Shown: positions 6,443 to 16,768, counted from the first letter of the stretch. The stretch: DNA of 36,607 nt from Pirellulaceae bacterium (GCA_028066335.1 JALCBQ010000013.1:1-36607); one strand, 5' to 3'. Program-made: numbers and translations. Notes: a model not told the origin generated them from the letters alone.

Positions 6443-8905
6443 TTATGTTCTGCTACTTGTCTTGATACGGTCTCTGTGTTTTTCGGCCTGTTGAAACTCT
6501 TTCTCGAGTTTTTCAAGGGCCTCCTTCTGGTTCCTTGGAGTAAGGTCTTTAAAGACGATCGATCCGTGAGAGACTAGCTTTTTACCATGAGGGGTCTTTT
6601 CAGGATAAGCTTCGATCACTAAAGAATCAACGACGGCGAAGAACGAGGCGAACTCTTGTTGTTCTATCCAATAAGGAGAAAAAATGTCTCTTCGCCATTT
6701 TGGAGTGTAGCCATCTTCATGGATAATCCACTGGATGTTAGCAGCTCTAAGAGATTCTTCCACGAGATGGAAACCTCTATTCAAGTTGACATAGAGAAGA
6801 CCAAAACGTGGGCGATCAATGGAGAGTGAAGATGGTAGCTCAAGCTGTTCCTTTTTCATAAAATGGTCGATTTGATCAGGGAACAGGGAGATAACACCTA
6901 GGTTTTTACTAATACCGATCGAAGGGTCGATGAAATCTCCGAATCCTAGCCGTTTAAGCAGATGGCCACGATAGAATGTGCCGTACTCTTTTTCCTCAAC
7001 TTTCCAGTCGGGCAACATATAGGGCCCCGGCCTTGAAGCGAGCTCGGTCGCTGAGTCGATGATTATTTCTTCGAGCAAGTAGAGATAATCGTCGATAGCA
7101 TTTTCAAAGAGGGTATTGTCGGAGAGCTCAAGAAGGATTGAGGGTTCTAATAGGGCAAGTGCTGTGTAGAAATGAGGGGGCTCTCCAGGTGTGAGGTCAA
7201 CTTTTTGGGTTGAGGTAACGACCAATGCTGATTCTTTGCCGAGAGCGGGGAAAAATTGTTCGTTGGTAATACGGAAATACTCTTCAAACAAAGGGCGAAC
7301 GACTTCAGAGACTCGGTAGTACTGATCGTGTTCGTCTTTAGAAGCATATGGGAGAGCTAGATTCTGAAAATGGAGTTCTCCTTTGCGGAGATATTTTTCA
7401 GCGAATTTATGGAATCGCTGAAATTCAGAATGGTCGCTAGCAGCAACGACGACCAAAGGGTCTTTGGTCGTGTGGGAGAGAATGGAAAGAGGTTTTGCTT
7501 TTCCCTCGAATTGAGCAGGCACACCTGTATAGCTGTAATATTCGTACCTGTTTTCAGAAGAATCTTCTTTTGACTCATAGAGGATTGAGGCAGCAGAACT
7601 GACATTAGGCAAAAAAGTGACAAGGTTTTCATAAAGCTCGTCAAGGTCGTTATGAATGAGTTGACGATCATTTTCAGAGAGGACTTTAGCGGCAGTTGCC
7701 ATATGTCGAATCCAGCCATGGAGAGCCCTCAGCAAGAGTTTTGGGTCATTTGCTTCGGCAAACTCTTTACTCGAGTAGGCCAATAGCAGAACCTCATTAT
7801 CGACAAGATGGGGGACGATTGGCTGAAAGTCGTCGACTTGACTTAGTCGCTTAGATGGGGTAGCAGTCGCTTCATCTGTTGCGAGATCGTTGATGTTTAC
7901 CGTCCCTAATTCCTCAAGGTGTTTTGTATCAGGGCCAAATGTTATCAGGAGGTAATCTTGATGGATTCCAAAACAAAGGACCCCTTTTAGTTTTCGAATA
8001 TGGGCGAAGGCCTCTTTGAGCTGGTCAATTTTTTCCGTTTCATCCGAGTTAAAGCCCGCTGAAAGTTGAGCGATCCCTTCATCCCATGGAACAATTGGCT
8101 CAAGCTCAACAGGCAGGACCCAAAAGTCAGATCCAGCAATGGTTTCTTTCGTTGGTGGAGAGATACCTGGTGGTAGTACCTGAGGTAGAGCGAACATCGG
8201 GATAAGATTGTCGAGGCGGCGAAACTGTTTTTTGGCGATTTCGACTGACTTAAGACGGGTTCCGGCATAAATGGTCGGTGTTTGAACTGCGGTAGGGTCT
8301 TTTCCCAGTTCGATCCATGAGTAAGCAGTGGCACGAAAATAAGGTCCATAAAAGAAGAAGTCATCTTCATTTTCTGAATCGGATAGTTCTAAGGTTGCAA
8401 TGGTAAGGTAGGGTACGTTTGAATTACTGAACCGTGAAATGGCCTCTAGGTTTTTAGCCGCTTGAACATCGGCGGCGATAAAGAACTCGGAATTTCTGGC
8501 CTCTTCAAGAAGTTGAAAAAGTTCTGGCTCCTGTTCATTTAGGCTTTGGTACATCCCGTTGAAGTGGTGGATACTCGATGAATCATTTTGCCCGAATATA
8601 GGAGCGGTCTCCCCGTTTTCTTGGAGCCGGTGCCAGAAATGAGAGAGGCTGATCTTATCCAGTTGACTTTGAAGATTCTGAGCAGAGAGGACTAAGCCGG
8701 TGTCGCTCGGCAGGAGGTCGAAAACGGTATTGGTTGTGACAACCTTTTCCCCGAAGTGAGTCGACTTGAGAGTGTCGTTCTCAACAGTGCTTAAAAGTGA
8801 AGGTTGATCCTTAGCAGGGGTTTGCCCCCAGCTAGTCAGTGGAACCGAAAGGCTCAAAAACACAAAAAAAGAAACAAAGGTAGAAAAAGAGAGAGAGCAA
8901 CGCAT
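6443..8905 (-). CDS. large secreted protein of unknown function
   Basis: I do not recognise a family. The 820-residue product begins with a typical signal peptide: a short basic start, a hydrophobic core VSFFVFLSLSVPL and probable cleavage near residues 26-28 (TSWGQ). The remainder has no further membrane segment or cysteine-rich region. It is rich in acidic residues and alternates short strands and helices. The carboxy terminus (about 785-820) is charged and probably helical. An AAGGGA sequence lies about 8 bases before the ATG at 8905, one of the better ribosome sites in the window. It is convergent with the metallopeptidase and divergent from the gene at 9311. Long signal-peptide proteins of this kind are common in planctomycetes, and an envelope or periplasmic location is inferred. 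Confidence 0.75.
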   Translation of the reverse strand: MRCSLSFSTFVSFFVFLSLSVPLTSWGQTPAKDQPSLLSTVENDTLKSTHFGEKVVTTNTVFDLLPSDTGLVLSAQNLQSQLDKISLSHFWHRLQENGETAPIFGQNDSSSIHHFNGMYQSLNEQEPELFQLLEEARNSEFFIAADVQAAKNLEAISRFSNSNVPYLTIATLELSDSENEDDFFFYGPYFRATAYSWIELGKDPTAVQTPTIYAGTRLKSVEIAKKQFRRLDNLIPMFALPQVLPPGISPPTKETIAGSDFWVLPVELEPIVPWDEGIAQLSAGFNSDETEKIDQLKEAFAHIRKLKGVLCFGIHQDYLLITFGPDTKHLEELGTVNINDLATDEATATPSKRLSQVDDFQPIVPHLVDNEVLLLAYSSKEFAEANDPKLLLRALHGWIRHMATAAKVLSENDRQLIHNDLDELYENLVTFLPNVSSAASILYESKEDSSENRYEYYSYTGVPAQFEGKAKPLSILSHTTKDPLVVVAASDHSEFQRFHKFAEKYLRKGELHFQNLALPYASKDEHDQYYRVSEVVRPLFEEYFRITNEQFFPALGKESALVVTSTQKVDLTPGEPPHFYTALALLEPSILLELSDNTLFENAIDDYLYLLEEIIIDSATELASRPGPYMLPDWKVEEKEYGTFYRGHLLKRLGFGDFIDPSIGISKNLGVISLFPDQIDHFMKKEQLELPSSLSIDRPRFGLLYVNLNRGFHLVEESLRAANIQWIIHEDGYTPKWRRDIFSPYWIEQQEFASFFAVVDSLVIEAYPEKTPHGKKLVSHGSIVFKDLTPRNQKEALEKLEKEFQQAEKHRDRIKTSSRT

Positions 8906-9310
8906 GGTGAATCCCTTGATGTATCGATTAAAAGCTGCTTGTTTCAGTATCTGTTAAGTATGTATCCTACCAAGAGGGGGAGGCTTCATACAACGCTTTT
9001 TTGAGAAAATAAGGTCCATTTTTTAGTATAAAGAAAAGGGAGATATCCCTAAGAAAACGGGGTGGTGTGGCAAAGGGTAGTAAAAAAGGAACATGTTGTC
9101 TAAAGGGGATAATATCTTCTTGGTATGTTGCAAGAAAACGACACAATAGTTTACCTGGACATACTACAGAAGGAAAAACGACCTTTTCAGATAGGCTTTC
9201 GTCAAAAGAGGGTGTACGAATGAAAATTTGGCATCCTATTTGCCAATAGGTGAATTGCCTAAAAGCAATAAAGTTTGTCCGATTGAAACCAGAGGGGTCC
9301 GCAGAACACG
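8906..9310. other. 405-base divergent intergenic region
   Basis: It separates the secreted-protein gene from the unknown gene at 9311 and probably carries both promoters. The only strong signal is the sigma-54-like element at 9228-9243. The sequence is AT-rich with several G-runs. A spaced GTATGT/ACATAC pair (about 9123 and 9160) is the only palindrome-like feature upstream, and it is weak. No coding frame was supported. Confidence 0.5.
9228..9243 (+). promoter_or_regulatory. sigma-54-like promoter for the gene at 9311
   Basis: TTGGCATCCTATTTGC keeps the GG-N10-GC spacing, with TTGGCA at -24 and TTTGC at -12. The expected start is near 9255, about 55 bases before the ATG. The same bases form two overlapping, mutually exclusive pairings (TTGGCA/TGCCAA and CCTATT/AATAGG), so the palindromes may be a by-product of the promoter sequence. 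Confidence 0.5.
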
Positions 9311-10204
9311 ATGGAAACATGTAAGCTCGTCGAGGCAGCAGCGATGATCGCCCGCTATTCGTCCTATTTCATGCAGTATAACCCCTCTCTTTCAGAAGTC
9401 GCTATTCAACAATATTGGTGCTATAGCAAACAACGGTATGAAAAGTGGAGTCAGGCAATCAAAGCGTATTCGATACAGTGGAACCAGCTACATGAGGCGA
9501 AGAGTATTCATGAAGTCAATTTTCTCCCATTTTCAAATACGAAGTTTACCGATGCCGAAAAAAAAATGATGCGCCGTTATGCGACATGGCCAGAAATATC
9601 GATCGTACTCGAAGAAATTTTACTTAGTGAGGTTTTGGTACGGGTTTGGCTCGCCTTTAGCCAAATGTACGACCAATCGAAAGGAGAAGCTCTGGCTGAG
9701 CCAGTTGCACGTAGTGTTTATGTCTCCCAGCAAGAGGTACGTAATCGAGCGCTAAAACTCATGGTACAACAAGAGTCTTACGGAGTAACACAAACGGTTC
9801 ATCTTAATAAATTACGGCGTAGGAGTGAGCGATGGGTCGACTTGTTGCTCGGTCGATTTTTCCATGAGACCGATTTCAGGGCTCTTGCCTTTGAAGAGGG
9901 GCGGGCCGGCGATTTTGCTGATGAACGAAAGAAAAATGCCGACGATGAGATCGCATGGGAGGTATTGATCGCCTCCCTCCGTTTTACCTTTAAAACCTTG
10001 GGGAGTTCAAGTTACCAGCTGAATCGTCAGCTCATAGGTGCTCTCTTTTCATGTTTTCCACCCGAAATTATTGAGAACCTCGGGAGCTTTGCCCAAATTT
10101 GGGATATCCGGCTCGACAGTCACACCGAAAACATGAAAAGACTGCTTGAAGAGGCGTTGGATAACAATCTGACGAAAATCGAGTCACCTTATCAGTACCC
10201 TTAG
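9311..10204 (+). CDS. unknown protein, 297 residues
   Basis: I do not recognise a family. The protein has no signal peptide or membrane segment and is predicted to be mostly helical and cytoplasmic. It is rich in aromatic residues in the first third (YSSYFMQYN, QYWCYSKQRYEKW) and has a basic stretch LNKLRRRSERW near residue 167. A charged acidic-basic segment, RAGDFADERKKNADDEIAWE, lies near 200-219. The ATG at 9311 follows AGAGGGG by about 13 bases, which is long for a ribosome site. It has the best sigma-54-like promoter in the window, so expression is probably conditional. It converges with the ABC ATPase gene after 40 bases without a visible terminator. Confidence 0.75.
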   Translation: METCKLVEAAAMIARYSSYFMQYNPSLSEVAIQQYWCYSKQRYEKWSQAIKAYSIQWNQLHEAKSIHEVNFLPFSNTKFTDAEKKMMRRYATWPEISIVLEEILLSEVLVRVWLAFSQMYDQSKGEALAEPVARSVYVSQQEVRNRALKLMVQQESYGVTQTVHLNKLRRRSERWVDLLLGRFFHETDFRALAFEEGRAGDFADERKKNADDEIAWEVLIASLRFTFKTLGSSSYQLNRQLIGALFSCFPPEIIENLGSFAQIWDIRLDSHTENMKRLLEEALDNNLTKIESPYQYP

Positions 10205-10244
10205 GCAGGAGAAGTTTACAAAGCTTGGTGAACCTTGACCTACT

Positions 10245-12104
10245 CTATTCGTCCCGTTGTTTGCGGTTTTCGGCACGTTGGGTAACTCGTTGTTGAATAA
10301 GGGCCAAATCATCGTTTGGAGTCGCTTCAATGAGTTGACGGGTATAGGTCTCTTTCGGGTTCGTATAAATCGATTCTGAAGGGCCATATTCGACAATTTT
10401 TCCTTCATTCATTACGACCATCATATCGGCCATAAATTTGACAACACTCAGGTCATGGCTAATGAAGATATAGGTTAAATTACGCGCCTCTTGAAGGTCT
10501 TTAAGGAGATTCAGAACTTGGGCCTGTACCGAAACATCTAGAGCCGAGACCGATTCATCGCAGATAATAAACTCGGGTTCGACAGCAAGAGCACGGGCAA
10601 TGCCGATGCGTTGACGTTGTCCTCCCGAAAATTCGTGAGGATACCTACGAAGGTGCATCGTAGAGAGGCCGACCTCTTCAAGAAGGGTTGCCGCCTTTTC
10701 ACGACGATCGGCTTTTGAGGATCCAATGGAGTGAACCTGCATTGGCTCGGTTACGATCGACTCGACTGTCATTCGTGGGTTGAGTGAGCTATAGGGGTCT
10801 TGAAAAATAATTTGCATTTGGCGTCGATAGGGGAGCATGTTGTTCCGGCTAAGGATTGTAAGCTCCTTCCCTTCAAAAAGGACATGCCCATCGGTCGCCT
10901 CTTGAAGGCGTAAAATAGCCCGACCTGTCGTTGTTTTTCCACACCCCGATTCACCGACAAGGCCCAGTGTTTGGCCGCGGTAGACTTCAAAATCAATTCC
11001 GTCGACTGCCTTGATCGGTTCGGTGACTTTGCCAAAGAGCGAACTTTTTCCGGGGAAGTGGACTTTGAGATTACGGACCTTTAGGAGTGGTTGAACGTTT
11101 TCATCGATTGCCTTGGTCTCACCAAAAATACAGCTCGAATCGTAACCGAGATTTTTTAGGACAGAATGTGGGTGCAAGAGTCGTCCCCGCCCTGTATGGG
11201 CAAAGGCGTGCAGTTCTTCTTGGGTCGGTGACTTTTCAGTGACGACCGTATTACCGTCTGCGTCGGTTTGGGTATCCATGAAATTTTCGACCGTCGGCAG
11301 GCGGCGAAAATCGGTATCTAACTTGGGACGGCAGGCGAGGAGGCCGTTGGTATAAGGGTGTTTCGCATTCGAAAATATCTCAACGACAGATCCATATTCG
11401 ACGAGTTTGCCCTGATACATAACCCCGATTTCATCAGCAATTTCAGCAATCACACCGAGGTCATGGGTAATAAAGATAATCGACATCCCCCGTTTGTCTC
11501 GTAGCCGGCGTAAAATGTCAAGGATTTGCGATTGAATGGTTACATCAAGAGCCGTTGTTGGCTCGTCGGCAATGAGGAGCTTTGGATTGCAAGAGAGAGC
11601 CATAGCGATCATTACCCGTTGTTTTTGCCCCCCCGACATTTCATGGGGGTAGGCGTGAATGCGTTGGCCCGCCTCGGGGATTCCAACCTCCTCAAAAAGC
11701 TCCACCGTTTTTTCCATCGCCCTGGCCTTGGAGAGGCCTTGGTGGAGAATGATCGCCTCGGCAACCTGATCACCAACGGTGTAAACAGGGTTAAGGGAGG
11801 TCATCGGCTCTTGAAAAATCATACTGATTTCACTACCACGAATCGGTGACATTTCAGATTTGGGCAATTGGACCAGGTCTTTGCCCAAAAATGAGATTGA
11901 CCCCGAAACGATCTCGGCCGAATTTGCCAAGAGACGCATTATCGAGAGCGATGTAACCGACTTTCCAGATCCTGACTCACCAACAATCCCTAAGGTATGC
12001 CCCTCTTTCAATGAAAAAGAGAGATCATCGACTGCTTTGACCAGTCCGTCTTCACTGTGGAAATAAGTTTTTAAATTTGTAACTTCAAGAAGAGTTTCCG
12101 ACAT
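10245..12104 (-). CDS. fused dipeptide/oligopeptide-type ABC transporter ATPase (two nucleotide-binding domains)
   Basis: A 619-residue protein with two complete ATPase domains. Domain 1 has Walker A GESGSGKS (43-50), signature MSGGQKQR (156-163) and Walker B LLIADEP (176-182). Domain 2 has Walker A GESGCGKT (384-391), signature FSGGQRQR (492-499) and Walker B FIICDES (512-518). The two-domain layout matches fused Dpp/Opp-family ATPases such as GsiA and YejF, which power peptide or glutathione import. Domain 1 has the family's oligopeptide tail ([15 protein letters not shown], 249-263), followed by a linker of about 75 residues. The Walker B segment of domain 2 has serine where proline is usual, but the catalytic glutamate is kept. 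No permease or substrate-binding protein is nearby, so partners must be encoded elsewhere. The start has no clear Shine-Dalgarno sequence. Confidence 0.92.
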   Translation of the reverse strand: MSETLLEVTNLKTYFHSEDGLVKAVDDLSFSLKEGHTLGIVGESGSGKSVTSLSIMRLLANSAEIVSGSISFLGKDLVQLPKSEMSPIRGSEISMIFQEPMTSLNPVYTVGDQVAEAIILHQGLSKARAMEKTVELFEEVGIPEAGQRIHAYPHEMSGGQKQRVMIAMALSCNPKLLIADEPTTALDVTIQSQILDILRRLRDKRGMSIIFITHDLGVIAEIADEIGVMYQGKLVEYGSVVEIFSNAKHPYTNGLLACRPKLDTDFRRLPTVENFMDTQTDADGNTVVTEKSPTQEELHAFAHTGRGRLLHPHSVLKNLGYDSSCIFGETKAIDENVQPLLKVRNLKVHFPGKSSLFGKVTEPIKAVDGIDFEVYRGQTLGLVGESGCGKTTTGRAILRLQEATDGHVLFEGKELTILSRNNMLPYRRQMQIIFQDPYSSLNPRMTVESIVTEPMQVHSIGSSKADRREKAATLLEEVGLSTMHLRRYPHEFSGGQRQRIGIARALAVEPEFIICDESVSALDVSVQAQVLNLLKDLQEARNLTYIFISHDLSVVKFMADMMVVMNEGKIVEYGPSESIYTNPKETYTRQLIEATPNDDLALIQQRVTQRAENRKQRDE

Positions 12105-12501
12105 ACGATTGACCGTCTATTATTTAAAGGGCAAGGAGATTTTAAGGGATCCAACTGTTTTTAAAAGCGTTCTGCAACCAAGAGCTTCGCCCACCTTTTC
12201 TGTTCATCATAACAAAAGGGTACTCGATAGGCTACTTTTTTCGGCTCTCTCTGTCAATGAGAAGTCCAATAATCCTTTTGGCCCAGTCCCCTGTTTTCGT
12301 CGAAAAATCTTAAGAGAAACTGCTCTTTTCCCCGTTGGGCAGATTTGCTATCGTTTTGGCGATTTTTCCCTTGGTCGTTTGTCCACTCCTGCAAGGTAAC
12401 AGTAGGACGATGGGGCCAAGGTCTGGTAAATTCTGTGTTTGTCTATAAAGACTCAACTTTATTGTAAGTTTGGGTAAGTCAACTTATAAGGTGGCGAGTA
12501 A
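12105..12501. other. 397-base divergent intergenic region
   Basis: It lies between the divergent ABC ATPase and dehydrogenase genes. The only structure seen is the AACTT/AAGTT repeat cluster next to the ribosome site of the dehydrogenase gene (listed separately). No tRNA, riboswitch or supported coding frame was found. A short frame at 12109-12399 has no protein-like features. Confidence 0.45.
12462..12489 (+). promoter_or_regulatory. inverted repeat just before the dehydrogenase ribosome site
   Basis: TTGTAAGTT (12462-12470) and AACTTATAA (12481-12489) pair at eight of nine positions around ten bases. A further AACTT about 4 bases to the left of the first arm could pair with the same AAGTT. 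The right arm runs into the AAGGTGG ribosome site at 12488. A protein operator or an RNA hairpin that controls translation are both possible. Confidence 0.3.
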
Positions 12502-15500
12502 ATGTTTGGTCGAAGAGTATGGCGATCGAAAAATCGTTTTCAAAGAAAGTTCTTGGGGCTTATCGCTGGCCTTGCTTTTGTCGCTGCAGTTGACAATGGG
12601 GTTGCCCAGGAAAAGGAACAACAAGGCAGTGGTGTGCAATGGATTTGGAATAAAACGGCAACACAACGCCAACCCTTGCTTAATGAGACGACCTACTTTC
12701 GAAAAAAGGTTCATTTAAACGCCCCTGTCCAAGGGTGGCTCGCCTTAACAGCCGACGATTATTTTGAGGTTTATATCAACGGCTCTCGCCTTGCTGTTGG
12801 GGAAAGTGGCGGTCGCCTTAAAACACACGAGGTAACCCGACTTTTAAAAGAAGGTGAAAATCTCATAGCGGTCCAGGTTACTAATCAAAAGGGAAGTTCA
12901 GCCGGTCTGGCGGCTCAACTTGTTGTTCAGGAAAAACAAGGACAGACTGTGTTGGTTAATACCGACAATTCCTGGCGTGCGTCGACAAACCCGTTGCCAC
13001 TATGGAATTTAGCTGTCTATAGTGATCGTTTCTGGGGAGAAGCCCATCCTTTGGGTGAACTAAAAATTCGGAAAGCTGAAGAAAGTGTTACTGCCCAAGT
13101 CTCGGAAAAGGAGGAAGTGACCGCGGTCTCGATGAGGGATCAGAAAGGGGCGGCAACTCATTCAACGGCAGGTGAGCAAGAAGCGGCCAAACAAATTATC
13201 GCGGCTACCGACGTGACCGATCCTAGTGGCTTAACGACGGTTTCTTCGGAGAGTCAGTTTCAACTTTCACGCGAATTTCAAATAGAAGAACTCGCCCGGG
13301 AAGAAGAGCTAGGTTCTGTAATAGCCATGACTTTTAATGAATCGGGGGATATTATTGCTTCGCAAGAAGGTGGAGGCTTAATCCTGATTTATGATTCAAA
13401 CAACGACCAACGGCCAGATAAAGCGAGGCCACTTTCTCAAGAGGTGCACACTTGCCAAGGGATTCTGGTTATAGACCGATCTATTTTTGTCACTGGCATT
13501 GGGCCACAAGGGGCCGGTCTCTACAAATTGTCTGACAACAATCAAGACGGAAACTATGAGACGGCTCGGACGATTCTCGAGTTCGGAGCTGAACAACCTA
13601 GCGAACATGGCGCTCATGGTCTGTGCCTTGGTCCTGATGGATTGATTTACCTTGTTTCTGGTAATGAGATCGTTTTGCCGCAAGAGTATGCCGAGAGTAG
13701 TCCACTAAAGTATATTTACGAAGGGGACCTCATTCAGCCGAGATATGAAGACCCGAGTGGGCATGCCGTGGGTGTTAAGGTTCCTGGTGGGACAATTATT
13801 CGAACCGATCAAGATGGTACATTTGTGGAGTTGGTCGCCGGTGGTTTACGAAATGCTTATGACATTGCCTTTGATCGACATGGTGAACTTTTTGTTCACG
13901 ACAGTGATATGGAATCGGATATGGGGATGACCTGGTATCGCCCGACACGACTTTACCATGTAACACCGGGTGCCGATTTTGGTTGGCGTAGTGGTTGGGC
14001 CAAGCTTCCGGAGTATTATCATGATACCTTGACAGGTATCGCCGATACAGGGCGTGGTTCACCGACCGGTGCGGTCGTTTATAACCATAAAATGTTCCCA
14101 TTTCGTTACCACAACGCCCTTTTTTCGGCCGATTGGTCAGAGGGAAGGATTCTGGTTGCTCGACTTAAAAAAGAGGGCAGCTCTTATACGACGGTTGTAG
14201 AGACTTTTTTGACAGGACAGCCTCTGAATGTGACTGACCTAGAAGTCGGTCCCGATGGCGCACTCTATTTTACAACGGGTGGGCGAGGAACGGCAGGAGG
14301 GCTCTACCGGGTTCGTTGGCGGGGAGAAGTGCCACCCGAGGTATTACAATTTGGCCAGGGGTTAACACGTGCTTTTCGGCTCCCACAGCTGGAGAGTGCC
14401 TGGACCCGAAGTGAGATTACAGAAATACGAAGAAAACACGGTGCAGAATGGGAAAAGACACTACGCCTTGTTGCTACCAACGTGAAAAACCACGTCAATT
14501 TTCGAATTCGAGCATTGCGTCTTATGCAGATGTTCCCTGGCAAGGTTGATACTGAAATGATGGGAGCCCTGACAGTTGATCCTAACGAACAGATTCGGGC
14601 AGCAGCTTGTTATCTGTTGGGACTGGACGACCAGGAGACAACAAAGGGGTTACTTATAACCAAGCTTGAAGATACCTCTTCCCTTGTTCGCCGGAGGGCA
14701 TGTGAGGCATTGAGGCGTCGGGGGGAAATCGTTCCACTGGAAAAAATGGTTACTACGTTGGTTTCAACCGATCGGACTGAACAGTACGCGGCCCGTCTTC
14801 TTTTACAACAGCAGCCAATTGAAAATTGGGAAGAGGAGTTATTACAACAAGATCATCATCGCCTTTTTATTCAAGGGGCAACTGCTTCGTTAATTGCGGC
14901 ACCCAAAAAAGAGTTTGCCAAGCGAGTCTTGCAACGATTCCGGTATTTTTTAGATGAGGCGATTTCCGATCCTGATTTTCTCGATATGTTACGATTGGTC
15001 GAGATTGCAATCATCCAGGGAGAGCTTTCGCCTCAAGAGACGATTCGTCTTCGGGAGAGTATTATTGAGGAATATCCTTCCATGCACAGACAAATGAATC
15101 GAGAACTTGTTCGGATATTGGCTTATGTTCAATCAGAAGAAGCGGCAGACCGTTTTTGGGAAGAGCTGGAAAATGAGCATATCGCTGATGTTGATCGGCT
15201 ACATATTGCAATCCATCTTGGCTATCTTAAAAAAGGTTGGACACCTGAGAAAAAAATTGCCCTTTTGAAATATCTTGAGACAGCTTCTACAGCTGGTGGT
15301 GGTGAAAGTTATGTCCACTATCTTAGAGCCATTACACGTGATGTTGCAGGAACATTGACTGAGGCAGAGCAACTTGACGTACTACAAAGTGGTGAAGAAA
15401 TACCTACCGCAGCACTCGGTGTTTTGTACCAATTACCTGTCTTTTTACAACCAGAAATTTTTGAGGCCCTCAAAAAGCTAGACACAAATCTGGCCGAGGA

Positions 15501-16692
15501 TACTTCCAAGGCGTCAGAAGCATTGAAAGTCGGGATTGTTGCTGTGCTAGCTCGCAGTGGCGAGGACAAGGCAATGCAGTATCTTCGAGACGTTTGGTTG
15601 CTGCAACCTGCTCGTCGACAGACCGTCGCCATGGGACTGGCACAAAAACCAGAGGGCGATAATTGGAGCTATTTACTCAATAGTTTACCCGAGCTCAAAG
15701 GGGCAGCTGCTGAAGAGGTCTCACGGCAACTTTTAACGGTCGATCAAAAACCAAAAGACATTAAACATTACCAAAATGTCCTCGATTTAGCGAAACGTCA
15801 AAATTTGACCGAGGCCGAAGAGACCTTAAAGCTCCTTACACTCTGGACGGAAAAACAGGTCCCTTTCCAGCACACAGCGCCCGAGACTACTTTTGGTCAG
15901 TGGCAAAATTGGATCGTTGAAAACCAGAGACATTTCCAATTACAAGAAAACTTTCCTAAACAAGAGGTAACGACTGAAAAAGCAATTACCAGCGAGGTTT
16001 CACTAGACCCCAAAGAGATCAAGCTTCCTAAAGAGTCTTCTATTGGGACAGTGACGTCAGAAAACCGGGGGCGCCCAACGTGGAGCTATGAAGCTGCAGA
16101 TGAGGTAATAGGACAGTTTGCAGGAGAGGTTGGCTATGCCGAAGGGATTGCCGTTTTCCAGAAGGCACAATGTGCCAGCTGCCATCAGTTTGGCGCTATT
16201 GGTGCAGCCATTGGCCCCGACTTAACAACAGCACATAAAACTTTTCAGCGGTCGGAAATACTTGAGGCAATTTTTGAACCTTCAAAAGAAATTTCGAGCC
16301 AATATGCGAGCAAAACGATCGTAACGACCTCGGGACGTGCCTACTCTGGGCTCGTATCGAGCAGCCCGACAGGCGACTCGGTCATTGTTACTCTTTCAAC
16401 CGGGGAAGAGAAACGCATCGTAACCGATGAGGTCGACGAAATATTTGACAGCAAAAAATCGGTAATGCCCGACAATTTATTGGCTGGCCTAACCGACCGT
16501 GAAGTCGCCAGCCTTCTTTTATTATTTGAAACTCCCCCTGCAAAGATTGGTATGAAGAGACGAAAGCTTGTTTTGCCCAAAGTCGAAGTTATCGACCTTG
16601 GAGTGCAGGAGGCTACTTTGCCAGACAAATTACATGAGCAGAAACAGAAGAATACGATTCGACTAGGTGATTTAAAGAAGAGAATTCGGTAA
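12502..16692 (+). CDS. PVC-type membrane-bound dehydrogenase with beta-propeller, HEAT-like repeats and cytochrome c domain
   Basis: A 1396-residue exported protein. A signal peptide (hydrophobic core about 17-30, probable cleavage after VAQ near 36) is followed by a beta-sandwich of the carbohydrate-binding type (about 45-200, ALTADDYFEVYINGSRL). A beta-propeller follows (about 258-605, with MTFNESGDIIASQEGG, HGLCLGPDGLIYLVSGN and LEVGPDGALYFTTGG), like soluble glucose dehydrogenase. HEAT-like helical repeats span about 633-1066. The end (about 1205-1345) is a Pirellula/Verrucomicrobium-type haem domain with CASCH (C1224, C1227, H1228) and a probable axial methionine M1322 in SVMPDN. The AAGGTGG ribosome site fits the ATG at 12502. 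The family is expected to oxidise a sugar or polyol outside the cytoplasm and pass electrons to the haem; the substrate is unknown. A strong terminator follows. The gene stands alone. Confidence 0.9.
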   Translation: MFGRRVWRSKNRFQRKFLGLIAGLAFVAAVDNGVAQEKEQQGSGVQWIWNKTATQRQPLLNETTYFRKKVHLNAPVQGWLALTADDYFEVYINGSRLAVGESGGRLKTHEVTRLLKEGENLIAVQVTNQKGSSAGLAAQLVVQEKQGQTVLVNTDNSWRASTNPLPLWNLAVYSDRFWGEAHPLGELKIRKAEESVTAQVSEKEEVTAVSMRDQKGAATHSTAGEQEAAKQIIAATDVTDPSGLTTVSSESQFQLSREFQIEELAREEELGSVIAMTFNESGDIIASQEGGGLILIYDSNNDQRPDKARPLSQEVHTCQGILVIDRSIFVTGIGPQGAGLYKLSDNNQDGNYETARTILEFGAEQPSEHGAHGLCLGPDGLIYLVSGNEIVLPQEYAESSPLKYIYEGDLIQPRYEDPSGHAVGVKVPGGTIIRTDQDGTFVELVAGGLRNAYDIAFDRHGELFVHDSDMESDMGMTWYRPTRLYHVTPGADFGWRSGWAKLPEYYHDTLTGIADTGRGSPTGAVVYNHKMFPFRYHNALFSADWSEGRILVARLKKEGSSYTTVVETFLTGQPLNVTDLEVGPDGALYFTTGGRGTAGGLYRVRWRGEVPPEVLQFGQGLTRAFRLPQLESAWTRSEITEIRRKHGAEWEKTLRLVATNVKNHVNFRIRALRLMQMFPGKVDTEMMGALTVDPNEQIRAAACYLLGLDDQETTKGLLITKLEDTSSLVRRRACEALRRRGEIVPLEKMVTTLVSTDRTEQYAARLLLQQQPIENWEEELLQQDHHRLFIQGATASLIAAPKKEFAKRVLQRFRYFLDEAISDPDFLDMLRLVEIAIIQGELSPQETIRLRESIIEEYPSMHRQMNRELVRILAYVQSEEAADRFWEELENEHIADVDRLHIAIHLGYLKKGWTPEKKIALLKYLETASTAGGGESYVHYLRAITRDVAGTLTEAEQLDVLQSGEEIPTAALGVLYQLPVFLQPEIFEALKKLDTNLAEDTSKASEALKVGIVAVLARSGEDKAMQYLRDVWLLQPARRQTVAMGLAQKPEGDNWSYLLNSLPELKGAAAEEVSRQLLTVDQKPKDIKHYQNVLDLAKRQNLTEAEETLKLLTLWTEKQVPFQHTAPETTFGQWQNWIVENQRHFQLQENFPKQEVTTEKAITSEVSLDPKEIKLPKESSIGTVTSENRGRPTWSYEAADEVIGQFAGEVGYAEGIAVFQKAQCASCHQFGAIGAAIGPDLTTAHKTFQRSEILEAIFEPSKEISSQYASKTIVTTSGRAYSGLVSSSPTGDSVIVTLSTGEEKRIVTDEVDEIFDSKKSVMPDNLLAGLTDREVASLLLLFETPPAKIGMKRRKLVLPKVEVIDLGVQEATLPDKLHEQKQKNTIRLGDLKKRIR

Positions 16693-16731
16693 TGCTCTAA
16701 AGTCTACAAAGTGCATAAAGCAAAGACAGGG

Positions 16732-16768
16732 AAAGAGTCCCGCCTCCTTTAGTGGCGAGACTCTTTTT
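16732..16768 (+). terminator. Rho-independent terminator of the dehydrogenase gene
   Basis: AAAGAGTCCCGCC (16732-16744) pairs with GGCGAGACTCTTT (16754-16766) with one mismatch, around a 9-base loop and followed by T residues. The right arm overlaps the last codons of the convergent membrane-protein gene. Confidence 0.85.
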
